A stretch of DNA of 64,000 nucleotides, from contig CP061009.1 in assembly GCA_025808375.1 (NCBI GenBank), forward strand, positions 744,001 to 808,000, given 5' to 3'. Position numbers and translations under genes: made by a program. Source of the stretch: Duncaniella muricolitica (lineage in GTDB: Bacteria; Bacteroidota; Bacteroidia; Bacteroidales; Muribaculaceae). The first letter of the stretch is position 1, and each line of letters starts with the position of its first letter. This document shows, in pieces, positions 7,497 through 15,112 of the stretch. The notes under the pieces were generated by a model, which worked only from the letters and a program-made list of their open reading frames with translations, ran no database searches and was not told the DNA's origin.

Positions 7497-7961
7497 CTAA
7501 TCTTCTACTACTTGCTTACTTTCATCTGCATTATCGTCCTCATCAGGCTCATCGAGCAAATCTTCTTTGCCAACGAGCTTGAAGAAGTTCCACTTTTTCT
7601 TTACGCCCTTATACTCAAGGTAGTTGTTGACACACGAATTTAACTCTATGCCGTAGATAATAAACAGCATCGCCATACTTACGATAGGCACTCCAATAGT
7701 GATACCGAAAGTTCGGCTACAGACCTCTGCGAGCGTTACCCAACAAAGGTAGTCCACCATCTTATTGAAAGTGCGACGCCACATTCTTGATGGCCGGATT
7801 TCCTCTTTGCGTTTCTTGGCCGCGAGGATACCAAAGCGCAGATCGACAAGTACGATTACCATGCCGAGCAAGAGCCACGGGGCGAGGTGTGCGTAAAATT
7901 CGCTAAGCACCATGCCGATTGCAGCCATAGCCGCCGAAAAAAGATTGTTCGTTTCGCTCAT
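7497..7961 (-). CDS. phage holin
   Basis: 154 residues from ATG 7961 (MSETNNLFSAAMAAIG), which overlaps the previous stop as ATGA; a longer frame up to 8042 is less likely. Several hydrophobic segments (about 25-45, 75-95, 95-115) and an acidic, basic-mixed C-terminal tail fit the toxin-secretion/phage lysis holin type of Bacteroidetes phages. It would form inner-membrane lesions that release the endolysin. Confidence 0.75.
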   Translation of the reverse strand: MSETNNLFSAAMAAIGMVLSEFYAHLAPWLLLGMVIVLVDLRFGILAAKKRKEEIRPSRMWRRTFNKMVDYLCWVTLAEVCSRTFGITIGVPIVSMAMLFIIYGIELNSCVNNYLEYKGVKKKWNFFKLVGKEDLLDEPDEDDNADESKQVVED

Positions 7962-8191
7962 AAAGCCATTCGGATTAAACGTCCTACAACTACGCCGGAG
8001 ACTGTCAGTCCCCAGTCTATCCAATCCCACTGACCGCCCCACATTTTATCCTTGAGTTCGAGGGCCGACGCAACACCTACGCCAGCGTATGCAGCGCAGT
8101 AAGTATCGTCTGAGCCTAAACCTATGCAGAGGCCGCCAATTAAATGAGCATATCGGTTGCTTGAGCGCAACCACTGAAATATCTTCTTCAT
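7958..8191 (-). CDS. small phage membrane/lipoprotein-like protein
   Basis: 77 residues, begins MKKIFQWLRSSNRYAHL. Hydrophobic Gly/Ala-rich centre (LIGGLCIGLGSDDTYCAAYAGVGVASAL) and a Trp-rich loop (KMWGGQWDWIDW) are typical of a small Bacteroides phage membrane protein often annotated as a putative periplasmic lipoprotein. It opens the lysis cassette; promoter candidate at 8212-8249. Confidence 0.65.
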   Translation of the reverse strand: MKKIFQWLRSSNRYAHLIGGLCIGLGSDDTYCAAYAGVGVASALELKDKMWGGQWDWIDWGLTVSGVVVGRLIRMAL

Positions 8192-8211
8192 TGGTCTATT
8201 CTTAATTATGG

Positions 8212-8249
8212 CTCAAAGTTAGCCACAACCTCTGAGGCTCATACACAAG
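8212..8249 (-). promoter_or_regulatory. candidate promoter for the lysis cassette
   Basis: Minus strand -7 box TAACTTTGAG with CTTG upstream, but the interval is 4 bp longer than in the other phage promoters and the spacer core is absent. It lies 21 bp before the first lysis gene. Confidence 0.4.
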
Positions 8250-8298
8250 TAACTGGCCAATCCACTGAACGCTATAATTCAGTCGAGAGGCCAGTTAC
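8249..8298 (-). terminator. hairpin terminator after dUTPase gene
   Basis: GTAACTGGCC pairs with GGCCAGTTAC, with an inner ACTGAA/TTCAGT hairpin in the loop. It lies 25 bp after the dUTPase stop (8323). Confidence 0.7.
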
Positions 8299-8322
8299 AA
8301 CCTTAAACGAAACGATGTGTAC

Positions 8323-9105
8323 TTAGACGTGAACGCCGTAATGGTCGTTCTCGTCGTGGTCGTGGGCAGTAGGAATTGCATTGGCTACTGCCTCAATATT
8401 CTTGCTTGCGTCGATAGCGTCAGCATATATTTCTTCTACAGCCTCGCCCAAGTCATTATGATTTGAGGCGCTGCTATTTGGTGTAGACTCACAATCTGCG
8501 AGGCCGAGAGGTTTGTCGTTGCCTATATCTGCTGAGCCACGGACTACATGGAGCCGGTCTGTTCCAGTATGTCCGAGACCGCCGCCTCTGCTCTTGCAGG
8601 TCAACTTTTCGACTGCTCTTAAAAACGGAGAGGTGGTATGATAAAACGAAAGCTGTGCGATCCGAGCGCCGGCTCTTATTGTAAACTCAACGTCATTGTT
8701 TTTCAGAATGATGTGAATGTTGTCTGTATAGTTAGGGTCAATCTTGCCTATCAGGACATCAGCGTCAAACCGCATACGACCTGAGCGAGTCTTTTTGACA
8801 GGGAAGATACCGAGGATACGCTTGACTACCTCGGTCTTGATGCCGTAGCCTTCCATACCTTTACTGGAGTGGCCACTGCGAGGCTCTATCTTACCCTCTA
8901 CTCCATAGGGGAGATTGATAGCAATGTCGATAGGAATTGCTATGCGAGAATGGGCCGGTACTTTAACGTCTCGCGGCAGGCTGAGGTCATAGCCTATTGC
9001 ACCTCTTACTGACTTTTTGGGGAGGACTGCAGTCGGAGAGAGTAATACTACCTCAAACTCCTTGACTTTTACTTTGGGGCGCTGATTTTTCTTGTTTTCT
9101 TTCAT
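8323..9105 (-). CDS. dut: dUTPase (dUTP nucleotidohydrolase) with acidic tail
   Basis: 260 residues from ATG 9105; an upstream in-frame ATG at 9132 lies inside the previous terminator's downstream flank and is less likely. dUTPase motifs are visible in order: GAIGYDLSLP, PRSGHSSKG, GKIDPNY, GARIAQLSF and GGGLGHTG. It hydrolyses dUTP to dUMP, keeping uracil out of phage DNA. The last 85 residues (after the fifth motif) are acidic and His-rich (HDHDENDHYGVHV), an extension not needed by the family fold. It may stabilise the trimer, bind metal or be a moonlighting part. Confidence 0.9.
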   Translation of the reverse strand: MKENKKNQRPKVKVKEFEVVLLSPTAVLPKKSVRGAIGYDLSLPRDVKVPAHSRIAIPIDIAINLPYGVEGKIEPRSGHSSKGMEGYGIKTEVVKRILGIFPVKKTRSGRMRFDADVLIGKIDPNYTDNIHIILKNNDVEFTIRAGARIAQLSFYHTTSPFLRAVEKLTCKSRGGGLGHTGTDRLHVVRGSADIGNDKPLGLADCESTPNSSASNHNDLGEAVEEIYADAIDASKNIEAVANAIPTAHDHDENDHYGVHV

Positions 9106-9128
9106 GTTGGTTAAGTTGCCTCCAAAGG

Positions 9129-9159
9129 GCAAGCGTTAAGAGTTTCTCCTAACGCTTGC
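9129..9159 (-). terminator. hairpin terminator
   Basis: GCAAGCGTTA pairs perfectly with TAACGCTTGC, loop of 11. It lies between the dUTPase start and the stop of the gene at 9183. Confidence 0.65.
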
Positions 9160-9182
9160 TTGGGGGCGTTGTGCTTGGGTAG

Positions 9183-9672
9183 TTATTGTTTGGCGAATGT
9201 TACTCTGAGTGATGATGATTTCGTGGGGAGCGGTGCGCAGATAGTTACCAGTGCCCCGGTTTCGTGGTCTACGACCTCAACTTTATCAGGGACACTCTTG
9301 AGGAACATCTGACGTGCCTTGATTTTGGCGTCGAGGTTTTCTTTCATCTTTGATGAGCGCGTCATACTCGCTGTCTCCGCACATGGAGTAGTCGTAACGA
9401 GTGGTGTAACTTACACCCACCTTTGCGCCGGCGAATACGGCCATCTTGCCTCGTTCCTCTGCCGCGCTCTGAACAGCGGCCACGATTTCAGGGTTCTTGA
9501 GGAACTGGTCAGCGGTCTCGAGCAGGGCCTTGACCTGTACGAATGCTTGGATAGGATCGACGTTGCCTTCTGTTACTTGGGCGACGAGTTCGTCTGCCAT
9601 TCTGGTTTGTGCCTCTTTGGAGAGGACTACAGACTGAGCGAGAGTCTGCATTGCTTGGGTTTGACTCATAAT
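9183..9672 (-). pseudogene. phage protein, reading frame shifted once near 9345
   Basis: Two frames (9286-9672 and 9183-9347) together look like one conserved phage protein: an N-terminal helical part (MSQTQAMQTLAQSVV), then RYDYSMCGD, a coiled region (ENLDAKIKARQMFL) and a C-terminal VDHETGALV...VTFAKQ. The combined span is 490 nt, one more than a whole number of codons, so a single extra base within the A-rich stretch near 9340-9350 would join them into 162 residues. Alternatives are translational restart at ATG 9347 or programmed slippage. Function unknown; similar proteins are common near structural or replication genes in Bacteroides phages. Confidence 0.6.
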
Positions 9673-9674
9673 CG

Positions 9675-9902
9675 TTAATCGTTTTTGGGGGTTGAGTTTT
9701 TTGTTTTCTTGAAGTCTCGTACCGAGAGCAGGAACAGGGAGTACACGATGTACCACAGAATTGCGGCTACTATGCAGCCGATAAAGCCGAGGTGTCCGGC
9801 AAAGAGGTGGGCGAGAATGCCTACCGTAGCAAGGACGAGCATGATTGCTCCGAGAACCATCTGGTAGCCGTCCATGATGAGTAATGCTGTTCTTTCTTTC
9901 AT
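9675..9902 (-). CDS. small phage membrane protein
   Basis: 75 residues, begins MKERTALLIMDGYQM. Two hydrophobic helices (about 15-35 and 38-60) with a short charged tail (RDFKKTKNSTPKND). It starts behind a CCCCAAACGAA leader and ends 2 bp before the next ATG (9672). Role unknown; possibly a superinfection-exclusion or membrane-modifying protein, but nothing in the sequence says which. Confidence 0.65.
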   Translation of the reverse strand: MKERTALLIMDGYQMVLGAIMLVLATVGILAHLFAGHLGFIGCIVAAILWYIVYSLFLLSVRDFKKTKNSTPKND

Positions 9903-9915
9903 TTCGTTTGGGGTT

Positions 9916-9929
9916 TCTTATTTGCTTGA
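9916..9929 (-). promoter_or_regulatory. conserved pre-gene motif (two changes)
   Basis: TCAAGCAAATAAGA, 13 bp upstream of the ATG at 9902, followed by the CCCCAAACGAA leader. Confidence 0.45.
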
Positions 9930-9934
9930 TGTTT

Positions 9935-10168
9935 TTAGATTATCACGTTGTTACCGAGGACTCTCTTTTTATACTTGGCAGTCAGCGCAATATCGTTAAA
10001 AACCTTGTAAGGGAGTGTTACACGAGTGGTGTCTATAAAATCCACATGAACCATCTGAATACCTCTCTCCATTGGCGCCCATTTAACCTCAGCCGTTTTA
10101 TTCTCGAGGCCGGTCTTGATTGCGTTGGTCAGGATTTGAAGATTTCTTTCTGCTGATGTCATGGTCAA
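9935..10168 (-). CDS. small phage protein of unknown function
   Basis: 77 residues, begins MTMTSAERNLQILTNAIKTGL. Alpha/beta, slightly basic, soluble, not recognised. ATG 10168 overlaps the stop of the upstream gene (10165), so it is the second gene of an operon started by the 10592-10625 promoter. Confidence 0.65.
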   Translation of the reverse strand: MTMTSAERNLQILTNAIKTGLENKTAEVKWAPMERGIQMVHVDFIDTTRVTLPYKVFNDIALTAKYKKRVLGNNVII

Positions 10169-10536
10169 TCTTCCAAATAGCCGGGCAAGTGCTTTTCGAG
10201 ATATGCTGAGAGTTCGTTGACCACTTTGTCATCTACCTCAATGTCGAAATCTTCGGTCTCAGGGTTGTACTGGTAAACTGTCAGTTCATCGACAGAAACA
10301 CTTACCCCAGTAACGTAGGTCTCTCGAGGTGTCCAGTAGCCATCGCCGGTTTCGTGATAGTATCCTGAGGCACTAAATGAGCCTTCCACCATAAAGTCGT
10401 CATTCTCGAAATAAATGCTGTTGGTGGCCGAGTCATAATCATCTCGGCAGATTGCTCCGACTTCCGCACCATCGGCAGCATTGTCGAGGATTGCGTCAAA
10501 GAAGTCTTTGAGATTTACTGTTGCTGTTTCTATCAT
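10165..10536 (-). CDS. acidic phage protein of unknown function
   Basis: 123 residues from ATG 10536 (MIETATVNLKDFFDAIL). An in-frame ATG at 10596 is rejected because the segment between carries the pre-gene motif and an AAACGAAAC leader shared with other genes. Very acidic, aromatic-rich (DGYWTPRETYVTGVSV), soluble; acidic proteins of this size in phages can be DNA mimics, but no family is recognised. Confidence 0.7.
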   Translation of the reverse strand: MIETATVNLKDFFDAILDNAADGAEVGAICRDDYDSATNSIYFENDDFMVEGSFSASGYYHETGDGYWTPRETYVTGVSVSVDELTVYQYNPETEDFDIEVDDKVVNELSAYLEKHLPGYLED

Positions 10537-10554
10537 GTTCGTTTCGTTTGGGCT

Positions 10555-10568
10555 ACTTATTTGCTTAT
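10555..10568 (-). promoter_or_regulatory. conserved pre-gene motif (exact copy)
   Basis: ATAAGCAAATAAGT, 18 bp upstream of the ATG at 10536 and just downstream of the promoter. Confidence 0.55.
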
Positions 10569-10591
10569 TGGGTGTGATTTGATTTTCACAA

Positions 10592-10625
10592 TGCAAAACT
10601 AATCATAAATTATCAATTATACAAA
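10592..10625 (-). promoter_or_regulatory. Bacteroides-type phage promoter
   Basis: Minus strand: TTTG, spacer with TTGATAATTTATG, -7 box TAGTTTTGCA, 34 bp in all. Transcribes the gene starting at 10536, away from the iteron array. Confidence 0.7.
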
Positions 10626-10696
10626 CTTTTACTATAAATTTTTCTTCCTCATCGAAAATAATTTTCTAAGGCTCAAAATCTTATGGAGTCTCACTA

Positions 10697-10720
10697 AGTA
10701 TTCTCTGCCAAGAGAATACT
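10697..10720. repeat. perfect 10-bp inverted repeat
   Basis: AGTATTCTCT, 4-base loop GCCA, AGAGAATACT. Located in the 627-bp gene-free interval between divergent genes. Could be an operator or a hairpin. Confidence 0.6.
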
Positions 10721-10769
10721 CATACTTTTTCTTGTTCTTCTTTATCTTCTTATAGGATAGGCGTATTCG

Positions 10770-11072
10770 TTTGCCAATCAATTTGCTTATCAACATAGGC
10801 CTATTTTTGCTTATCAAAGCAACGCAGAGTGATAGGCAAAACTTATTATAATTCCGAAAGTTACTATAAAATTCTGCTTGTCAACATTCGGTAGATTTTG
10901 CCTATTCAAAAATGCCGAAATTTGCCTATCAACCCTATTCAGGCCATTTTGTCTATCAACTTTCGTAGGTTCTGCCTATCACTAACAAGCAAAGTGATAA
11001 GCAAAACTGTCGTTATAACAATGTGTTACGCAATTATTCTGCTTGTCAACATTTTGCTTATTTGCTTATCAA
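10770..11072. repeat. iteron-like array, 11-12 copies of TTTGCYTATCAA
   Basis: Copies start at 10782, 10806, 10829 (inverted), 10873, 10897, 10921, 10948, 10971, 10994 (inverted), 11038 and 11061; a weak one is at 10770. Steps are 22-27 bp, or 44 where one phase is skipped, i.e. about two helical turns. The flanks are AT-rich and there is no gene. Such spacing is typical of replication-initiator or repressor binding. The core TTTGCTTAT also occurs in the pre-gene motif. Confidence 0.75.
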
Positions 11073-11163
11073 TGTCTCGTGTTCTCAGAGTCTTGGTTGT
11101 ATGAATGACAGGCCGTGGCCACTTGAGCCACGCCGATATTACCCACTCCTAAACACTACTATT

Positions 11164-11526
11164 ATGACACAGGATTATGAAACCGATTTACTGTCTGCTG
11201 TGGCAACTGAGGTGTGTGATGAGTTGTTCAGCGTAGCAGAGCGAGACCCTAAAATCATGGTCAATAATTGGTGCGCTTTTGCAGTTCTCGCCATATTCAG
11301 AGAGGTATCTCTAATACTCGGGGGCGCCGCTATACCTACTCTCGATGAATGTATGGACGGTGGCCACACACCGCAGTGCCTACTTCGCTCTGCCAAATGG
11401 GGGCAACTTATGTCTTGGCATGAGGAGCACTGGCAAAAATCTCAATTCCCGGAGTTGTGGCCGCTATACGAGCCATACATCTTCACTCAATCACTAATCA
11501 TCGGCCGACACGTTCTATCTCCTTAG
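11164..11526 (+). CDS. phage accessory protein of unknown function
   Basis: 120 residues from ATG 11164 (MTQDYETDLLSAVATEV). Helical, acidic, Trp- and Cys-containing (KWGQLMSWHEEHW); not recognised. One of only two plus-strand genes in the phage part. It has its own terminator (11548-11577) and follows the iteron array, so its transcription may be controlled from there. The independent unit layout is typical of an accessory (moron) gene. Confidence 0.7.
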   Translation: MTQDYETDLLSAVATEVCDELFSVAERDPKIMVNNWCAFAVLAIFREVSLILGGAAIPTLDECMDGGHTPQCLLRSAKWGQLMSWHEEHWQKSQFPELWPLYEPYIFTQSLIIGRHVLSP

Positions 11527-11547
11527 ACACTACATTCAGGCACAAGA

Positions 11548-11577
11548 AAGGCGCACCCAATCGGATGCGCCCTATTC
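11548..11577 (+). terminator. hairpin terminator, plus strand
   Basis: AGGCGCA ... TGCGCC(C) hairpin followed by TATTCTT, 22 bp after the stop of the plus-strand gene. Confidence 0.65.
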
Positions 11578-11607
11578 TTAATCGTGTTCTTAATCGTGCG
11601 GAGTTGA

Positions 11608-11973
11608 TTATACTCCAAGTACGATGGCCGGATCTATGTTTAACCTTTGGCTGATTGTTCGTGCTTGGTGTAACGTAGGCTCTCGTTTTCCTGAGAGATA
11701 TTCACAGACTCTGGCAGGGTTTATTCCGAGCAAGTTGGAGAGAGCGACTTGCGAGAGACCCATCTCGTACATTCTCAATTTGATTACGTCAATCAGCGAG
11801 GGTTTACCAATCGGATAATGTTCCTCGTCATAATCAGCGACCAAATTCCCGAGCAGAGTCAGTTCTACCATTCGAGGGTCCTCAGCCGGAGTATCCTCCG
11901 GCAAACCTAACATCAGTTCTTCTACTCTTTTCAGAGCAACCTGATACTGCATTTCGTTTTCTATCTTTGTCAT
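11608..11973 (-). CDS. higA: HigA-type antitoxin
   Basis: 121 residues. A C-terminal helix-turn-helix of the XRE/Cro type (MGLSQVALSNLLGINPARVCEYL, about residues 70-95) follows an N-terminal region with the antitoxin pattern TPAEDPRMVELTLLGNLV. It should bind and neutralise the toxin encoded just upstream and repress the pair's promoter. Toxin-first order is typical of higBA. The gap between the genes is 9 bp. Confidence 0.88.
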   Translation of the reverse strand: MTKIENEMQYQVALKRVEELMLGLPEDTPAEDPRMVELTLLGNLVADYDEEHYPIGKPSLIDVIKLRMYEMGLSQVALSNLLGINPARVCEYLSGKREPTLHQARTISQRLNIDPAIVLGV

Positions 11974-11982
11974 CTGTTCTGG

Positions 11983-12276
11983 TTATATTGTGGAACAATC
12001 TATTCTATCGTATTCTTTATGAGTGCCGATAAACCTAATCAACACAAACTGAGGTATAAACTTAATAACAACTACCATTCTATAATCGTTTCCTTTGATG
12101 TTGAATACATAGTGCTGATTACCTACATAGTCTACGGAGTTGAATGTCGATTTAATATCAGCGAAACAGCGCCATTGCGACTTCTTTACGGTTGCCACCC
12201 AATCCTCTAAGGCTGTCTTGGATTGAGGGTTCTTCTCGTAGTATTCGCGGATTGTACGTTCAGCAATTATTCTCAT
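11983..12276 (-). CDS. higB: HigB-type mRNA interferase toxin
   Basis: 97 residues. Matches the HigB/RelE-like fold: MRIIAERTIREYYEKNP at the start, WRCFADIKSTFNSVDYV, then the strand region YRMVVVIKFIPQFVLIRFIGTHKEYDRID, where the His, Tyr and Asp near the end are catalytic-type residues. It would cleave ribosome-bound mRNA. Promoter at 12300-12333. On a phage it could act in maintenance or in exclusion of other phages. Confidence 0.88.
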   Translation of the reverse strand: MRIIAERTIREYYEKNPQSKTALEDWVATVKKSQWRCFADIKSTFNSVDYVGNQHYVFNIKGNDYRMVVVIKFIPQFVLIRFIGTHKEYDRIDCSTI

Positions 12277-12299
12277 TTTGGTGGGGTTGTTATTTGCAT

Positions 12300-12333
12300 T
12301 ACAAAGTTACAAATAAAATTTCATATAATGAAA
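12300..12333 (-). promoter_or_regulatory. promoter of higBA
   Basis: Minus strand -7 box TAACTTTGTA with TTTC 34 bp layout upstream; the spacer (ATTATATGAAATTTTAT) departs from the ATGATAATTTT core of the other phage promoters, as expected if HigA rather than a phage regulator controls it. Confidence 0.6.
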
Positions 12334-12531
12334 CGATTGACCTTAAAAAATTATCTTATCCACAAATTTTTAATTTGTAGGAAACAGGAGCAGCGCACCT
12401 GAACAAATGAGGCGCGCCGCGAAAATACAACTCTTAAAATTATGCTAAATGCTGATTATTTAGTATATTTGCAATGAGAAAAGCACACAACTCTAAATCT
12501 CTAAGACCATTAAACTACTTTGCGCATGGCC
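12334..12531. other. gene-free interval
   Basis: About 200 AT-rich bases between higB's promoter and the next minus gene. A plus-strand TATATTTGC box occurs at about 12463-12471, but no plus-strand gene follows. Nothing else is seen. Confidence 0.4.
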
Positions 12532-12996
12532 TCACAGTAGGTAGGCTATTAAACTACTGCAGACGTCGAGCATTAAGCCAACCTCTACCCAAAACACTAT
12601 ATTCCTTCTGTTGCAGATGCCTATAATCAGGAACGCAACGAGAGGTAGCCATAATCCCCAGTTAAGGAGTTCCCACGATATCGAGGCCACGGCCATGATG
12701 CCGGCTGAAACATAGTGGACCTCTCTTGATAAGGACTCTTTGAATTGAGGACTGGCCGCTACAAACATGAGTGCTGCCACAGATAGAAAAGCAAGACCCT
12801 CGGCCCGTTGGGAGAGTTCTATCCACGGAATGATGATAAGACCGCCGGACATTACGAGAGTCAGCGAGAATAGAGCCTTATGCTTGATATGATAATAGGA
12901 CTCACTCAACGAGGGCGGTATCCCGTGGAATGATACGAATATGACGATATATGCCGTCAGGATTACTAACGACATAGAGACTAAGACAATCCTCAT
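12532..12996 (-). CDS. phage membrane protein of unknown function
   Basis: 154 residues, begins MRIVLVSMSLVILTAYIVIF. Four or five membrane helices are evident, including segments around 5-20, 40-60, 65-85, 115-130 and the C-terminus (LMLDVCSSLIAYLL). It starts 2 bp after the stop of the gene following the DGR reverse transcriptase, so it is cotranscribed with the DGR. Not recognised. Confidence 0.7.
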   Translation of the reverse strand: MRIVLVSMSLVILTAYIVIFVSFHGIPPSLSESYYHIKHKALFSLTLVMSGGLIIIPWIELSQRAEGLAFLSVAALMFVAASPQFKESLSREVHYVSAGIMAVASISWELLNWGLWLPLVAFLIIGICNRRNIVFWVEVGLMLDVCSSLIAYLL

Positions 12997-12998
12997 AA

Positions 12999-13493
12999 TT
13001 ACTGCTCTGTGAAATCTATCTTGTCAAGTTCTTGGATAGCCAGCCACCCTTCTTTGTAGCATTGCTGCTTGAATGCAACGCCGGCCACTGAGAATTGCGA
13101 AAACTCCTCGGCCGAGGCAAAATCGTGGAACGAGGGTGTGCCATCTGGGTATTCTCCTAATTTGAATTCGAGGGGGAAAGCCTCTGCCGGCAGATATGAC
13201 AGATTTGCCATGACTCCTGTGATATTCGACTGCGTCTCGTTGTCAATCTTGACAGGCTTATCGGCCCACTTGAAACCACGCAGGATTTTCTCGTCGGTGT
13301 CCGCATTGATCTGAGCTGTGATGATAGCGAGGATTTCTTCTTCGGTAGGCTTGGCCGAAAATCTTTGCCGATAGTTCCAACCGGTAGCGTCCTCGGCATT
13401 ATCTTTGCCAAAGCCATAGATGAGTTCCCACTTGTTTTTTCCGATGTTGTAGAGTCCGTCCTGTCGGCCGGTCGCTCCATAGACTTTATTCAT
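12999..13493 (-). CDS. phage protein downstream of the DGR reverse transcriptase
   Basis: 164 residues from ATG 13493 (MNKVYGATGRQDGLYNI); the frame extends upstream to 13700, but that part overlaps the reverse transcriptase. Acidic, with a charged N-terminal region (FSAKPTEEEILAIITAQIN) and an aromatic C-terminus. It does not look like the basic four-helix Avd accessory protein of DGRs. Its position just after the RT suggests either a fibre-assembly role or a DGR accessory role; neither is shown. Confidence 0.65.
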   Translation of the reverse strand: MNKVYGATGRQDGLYNIGKNKWELIYGFGKDNAEDATGWNYRQRFSAKPTEEEILAIITAQINADTDEKILRGFKWADKPVKIDNETQSNITGVMANLSYLPAEAFPLEFKLGEYPDGTPSFHDFASAEEFSQFSVAGVAFKQQCYKEGWLAIQELDKIDFTEQ

Positions 13494-13501
13494 GGTGTTG
13501 C

Positions 13502-15112
13502 TTATATGAGATTGAACTGCTTGAGTAATTGCTGGACCTCTTGCTCTGAGGGTGTAGAGTAGCCAAACTTGGCAGGAGATACGAAATTTGCTTTGGGATA
13601 CTGGCCGGAATAATCCATCTCGATAGAGGCAAAGAATGGCAACTCGCCTTCTTCCTCTATCTGGTCGAGGATATTCCAAATGTCCCTGTCTCCAGTCCAC
13701 ACTTTATGCAGACAGCCGTTATAGATTATCTGCATGATGTATTTTGTCTTGGGTTTCTCAACGAGGTCAGGATTGACACATCGGGCCGATGCGTCCTGAA
13801 GTCTGCGTTGATACTCGTCCTTGTCTCGTCGGGACACTACGTCGCGCTCAAAATCCACTACGGTGAACGCTTTGTTATGCAATTCTCGGGGACTGATTTT
13901 GTTCCCACGAAAATTCTTCTTGCCATCGAGCGTTGTCGGGGTAATCTTGAATTCTCCGAAATCTTTCATTTTACGTTTGTGCTTTAATCGTTTATACTCA
14001 CTTGGTGCTAATAGGGTCTTGAGCAGATGTCGGCAATCCGCATGGGAGGCCATTCCAAAGAATGAGCCAATAAGGTTCTGCCGGCGTTTTCTGGACTTGA
14101 CCCGCTTAATCGCTTTTGCAAATTTCTTCTTGGTGCGTTTCCTGATACGGGCATGAGTACCGAAATTGACAAAACCGAGAAAATCATCGCCCTCGCTTAG
14201 TGGCCTTACAGCCTCGTTAGGCTTGACTTGTAATCCAAGTTTCTCTAACTCTGCCACGAGGATATTACGCAAGAGCCATAATTCCTTTTTGTCTTTGGCA
14301 AACATTTCGATGTCGTCGCAATATCGGTAGTAGAGGTAACGTATTGTCTTGCCGTTAATAATCTTTTCGCCAACACCTACCGTTATCTCCTTCTCTTTAT
14401 CTTTTTCAGATATGGTGTAATGCTTGACAAGTCCGCACATTTTGTGGTCTATCTTCGAGAGATGCAGATTTGCGAAACATTGCGATGAGCGCAATCCTTT
14501 CGATAATCCCTCTGGGAGTACCTCTACGAAGTTATCAAGTATAGGGAGCAGTATAGGGTCGCTGATATACTCGCGTATCTGCGCTTTCATTATTAGTTGG
14601 CTAATATTGTCATAGAAATGGCAAACGTCGCACTGATAATAATTCTGCATGAGCTCCGGCACGTTCTCATAATCTTCCTCGATGATGTGAAACAGCCAGT
14701 GCATACCTCGGCCCTTTATAGATGCGCCTGTATTCGTTATCAAGGTCGGATAGAGATACTTCTCCACTATGACCATGATTGCGTGACAGCCGACTCTATG
14801 GTAAACCGTAGGGCACTGCACTATGCGTTTCTTCGGCCCGTCAGTAACCTCAAGTGTTCTGAAATCTTCGGGTCCGATCCTAAACGTACCATTTCCAATC
14901 TCCCTAATCAATCGCTCAACATAGGCTTTTTTCTTGGGCCTCATGTTGTCGCGTTGTCCGGCATTCTCTAAATGACTAACTACATAATCGAAAGACGTAT
15001 CCATATTGACGCGGTCGATAATCTCAGGAATGAGGTTATCGAGAGGGAAAATCATTGTCGGCGGCACGACTAAAAGAGTTTCCGGTGTCATGTATGGGAT
15101 TTCTTCTTTCAT
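13502..15112 (-). CDS. DGR reverse transcriptase
   Basis: 536 residues. RT motifs visible: YYQCDVCHFYDNI (domain 3 region), SKGLRSSQCFANLHLSKID near residue 207, where SSQ is the DGR-type replacement of the usual QG motif, and YRYCDDIEM near residue 260 (catalytic YxDD), then LGFVNF. This is the error-prone RT that copies a template RNA with adenine-specific errors into cDNA that replaces variable repeats. The C-terminal 150 residues are an extension without a recognised domain. ATG 15112 follows a 14-bp GC hairpin. It is 249 bp from the repeat at 15361-15472. Confidence 0.93.
   Translation of the reverse strand: MKEEIPYMTPETLLVVPPTMIFPLDNLIPEIIDRVNMDTSFDYVVSHLENAGQRDNMRPKKKAYVERLIREIGNGTFRIGPEDFRTLEVTDGPKKRIVQCPTVYHRVGCHAIMVIVEKYLYPTLITNTGASIKGRGMHWLFHIIEEDYENVPELMQNYYQCDVCHFYDNISQLIMKAQIREYISDPILLPILDNFVEVLPEGLSKGLRSSQCFANLHLSKIDHKMCGLVKHYTISEKDKEKEITVGVGEKIINGKTIRYLYYRYCDDIEMFAKDKKELWLLRNILVAELEKLGLQVKPNEAVRPLSEGDDFLGFVNFGTHARIRKRTKKKFAKAIKRVKSRKRRQNLIGSFFGMASHADCRHLLKTLLAPSEYKRLKHKRKMKDFGEFKITPTTLDGKKNFRGNKISPRELHNKAFTVVDFERDVVSRRDKDEYQRRLQDASARCVNPDLVEKPKTKYIMQIIYNGCLHKVWTGDRDIWNILDQIEEEGELPFFASIEMDYSGQYPKANFVSPAKFGYSTPSEQEVQQLLKQFNLI

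Noticed and set aside
10632..10817. 61-codon Lys-rich minus-strand frame
   Set aside because: AT-rich sequence that encodes mostly Lys, Ile and Leu, overlaps the perfect palindrome and the first iterons, and has no leader motif.
10770..11072. CRISPR array
   Set aside because: Repeat units are 12 bp, vary in sequence and orientation, and spacers are about 11 bp; no cas gene is near. Fits iterons or operators, not CRISPR.
12440..12531. Plus-strand promoter for a gene at 12.5 kb
   Set aside because: A TATATTTGC box exists, but only minus-strand coding follows, so no plus-strand product can be supported.
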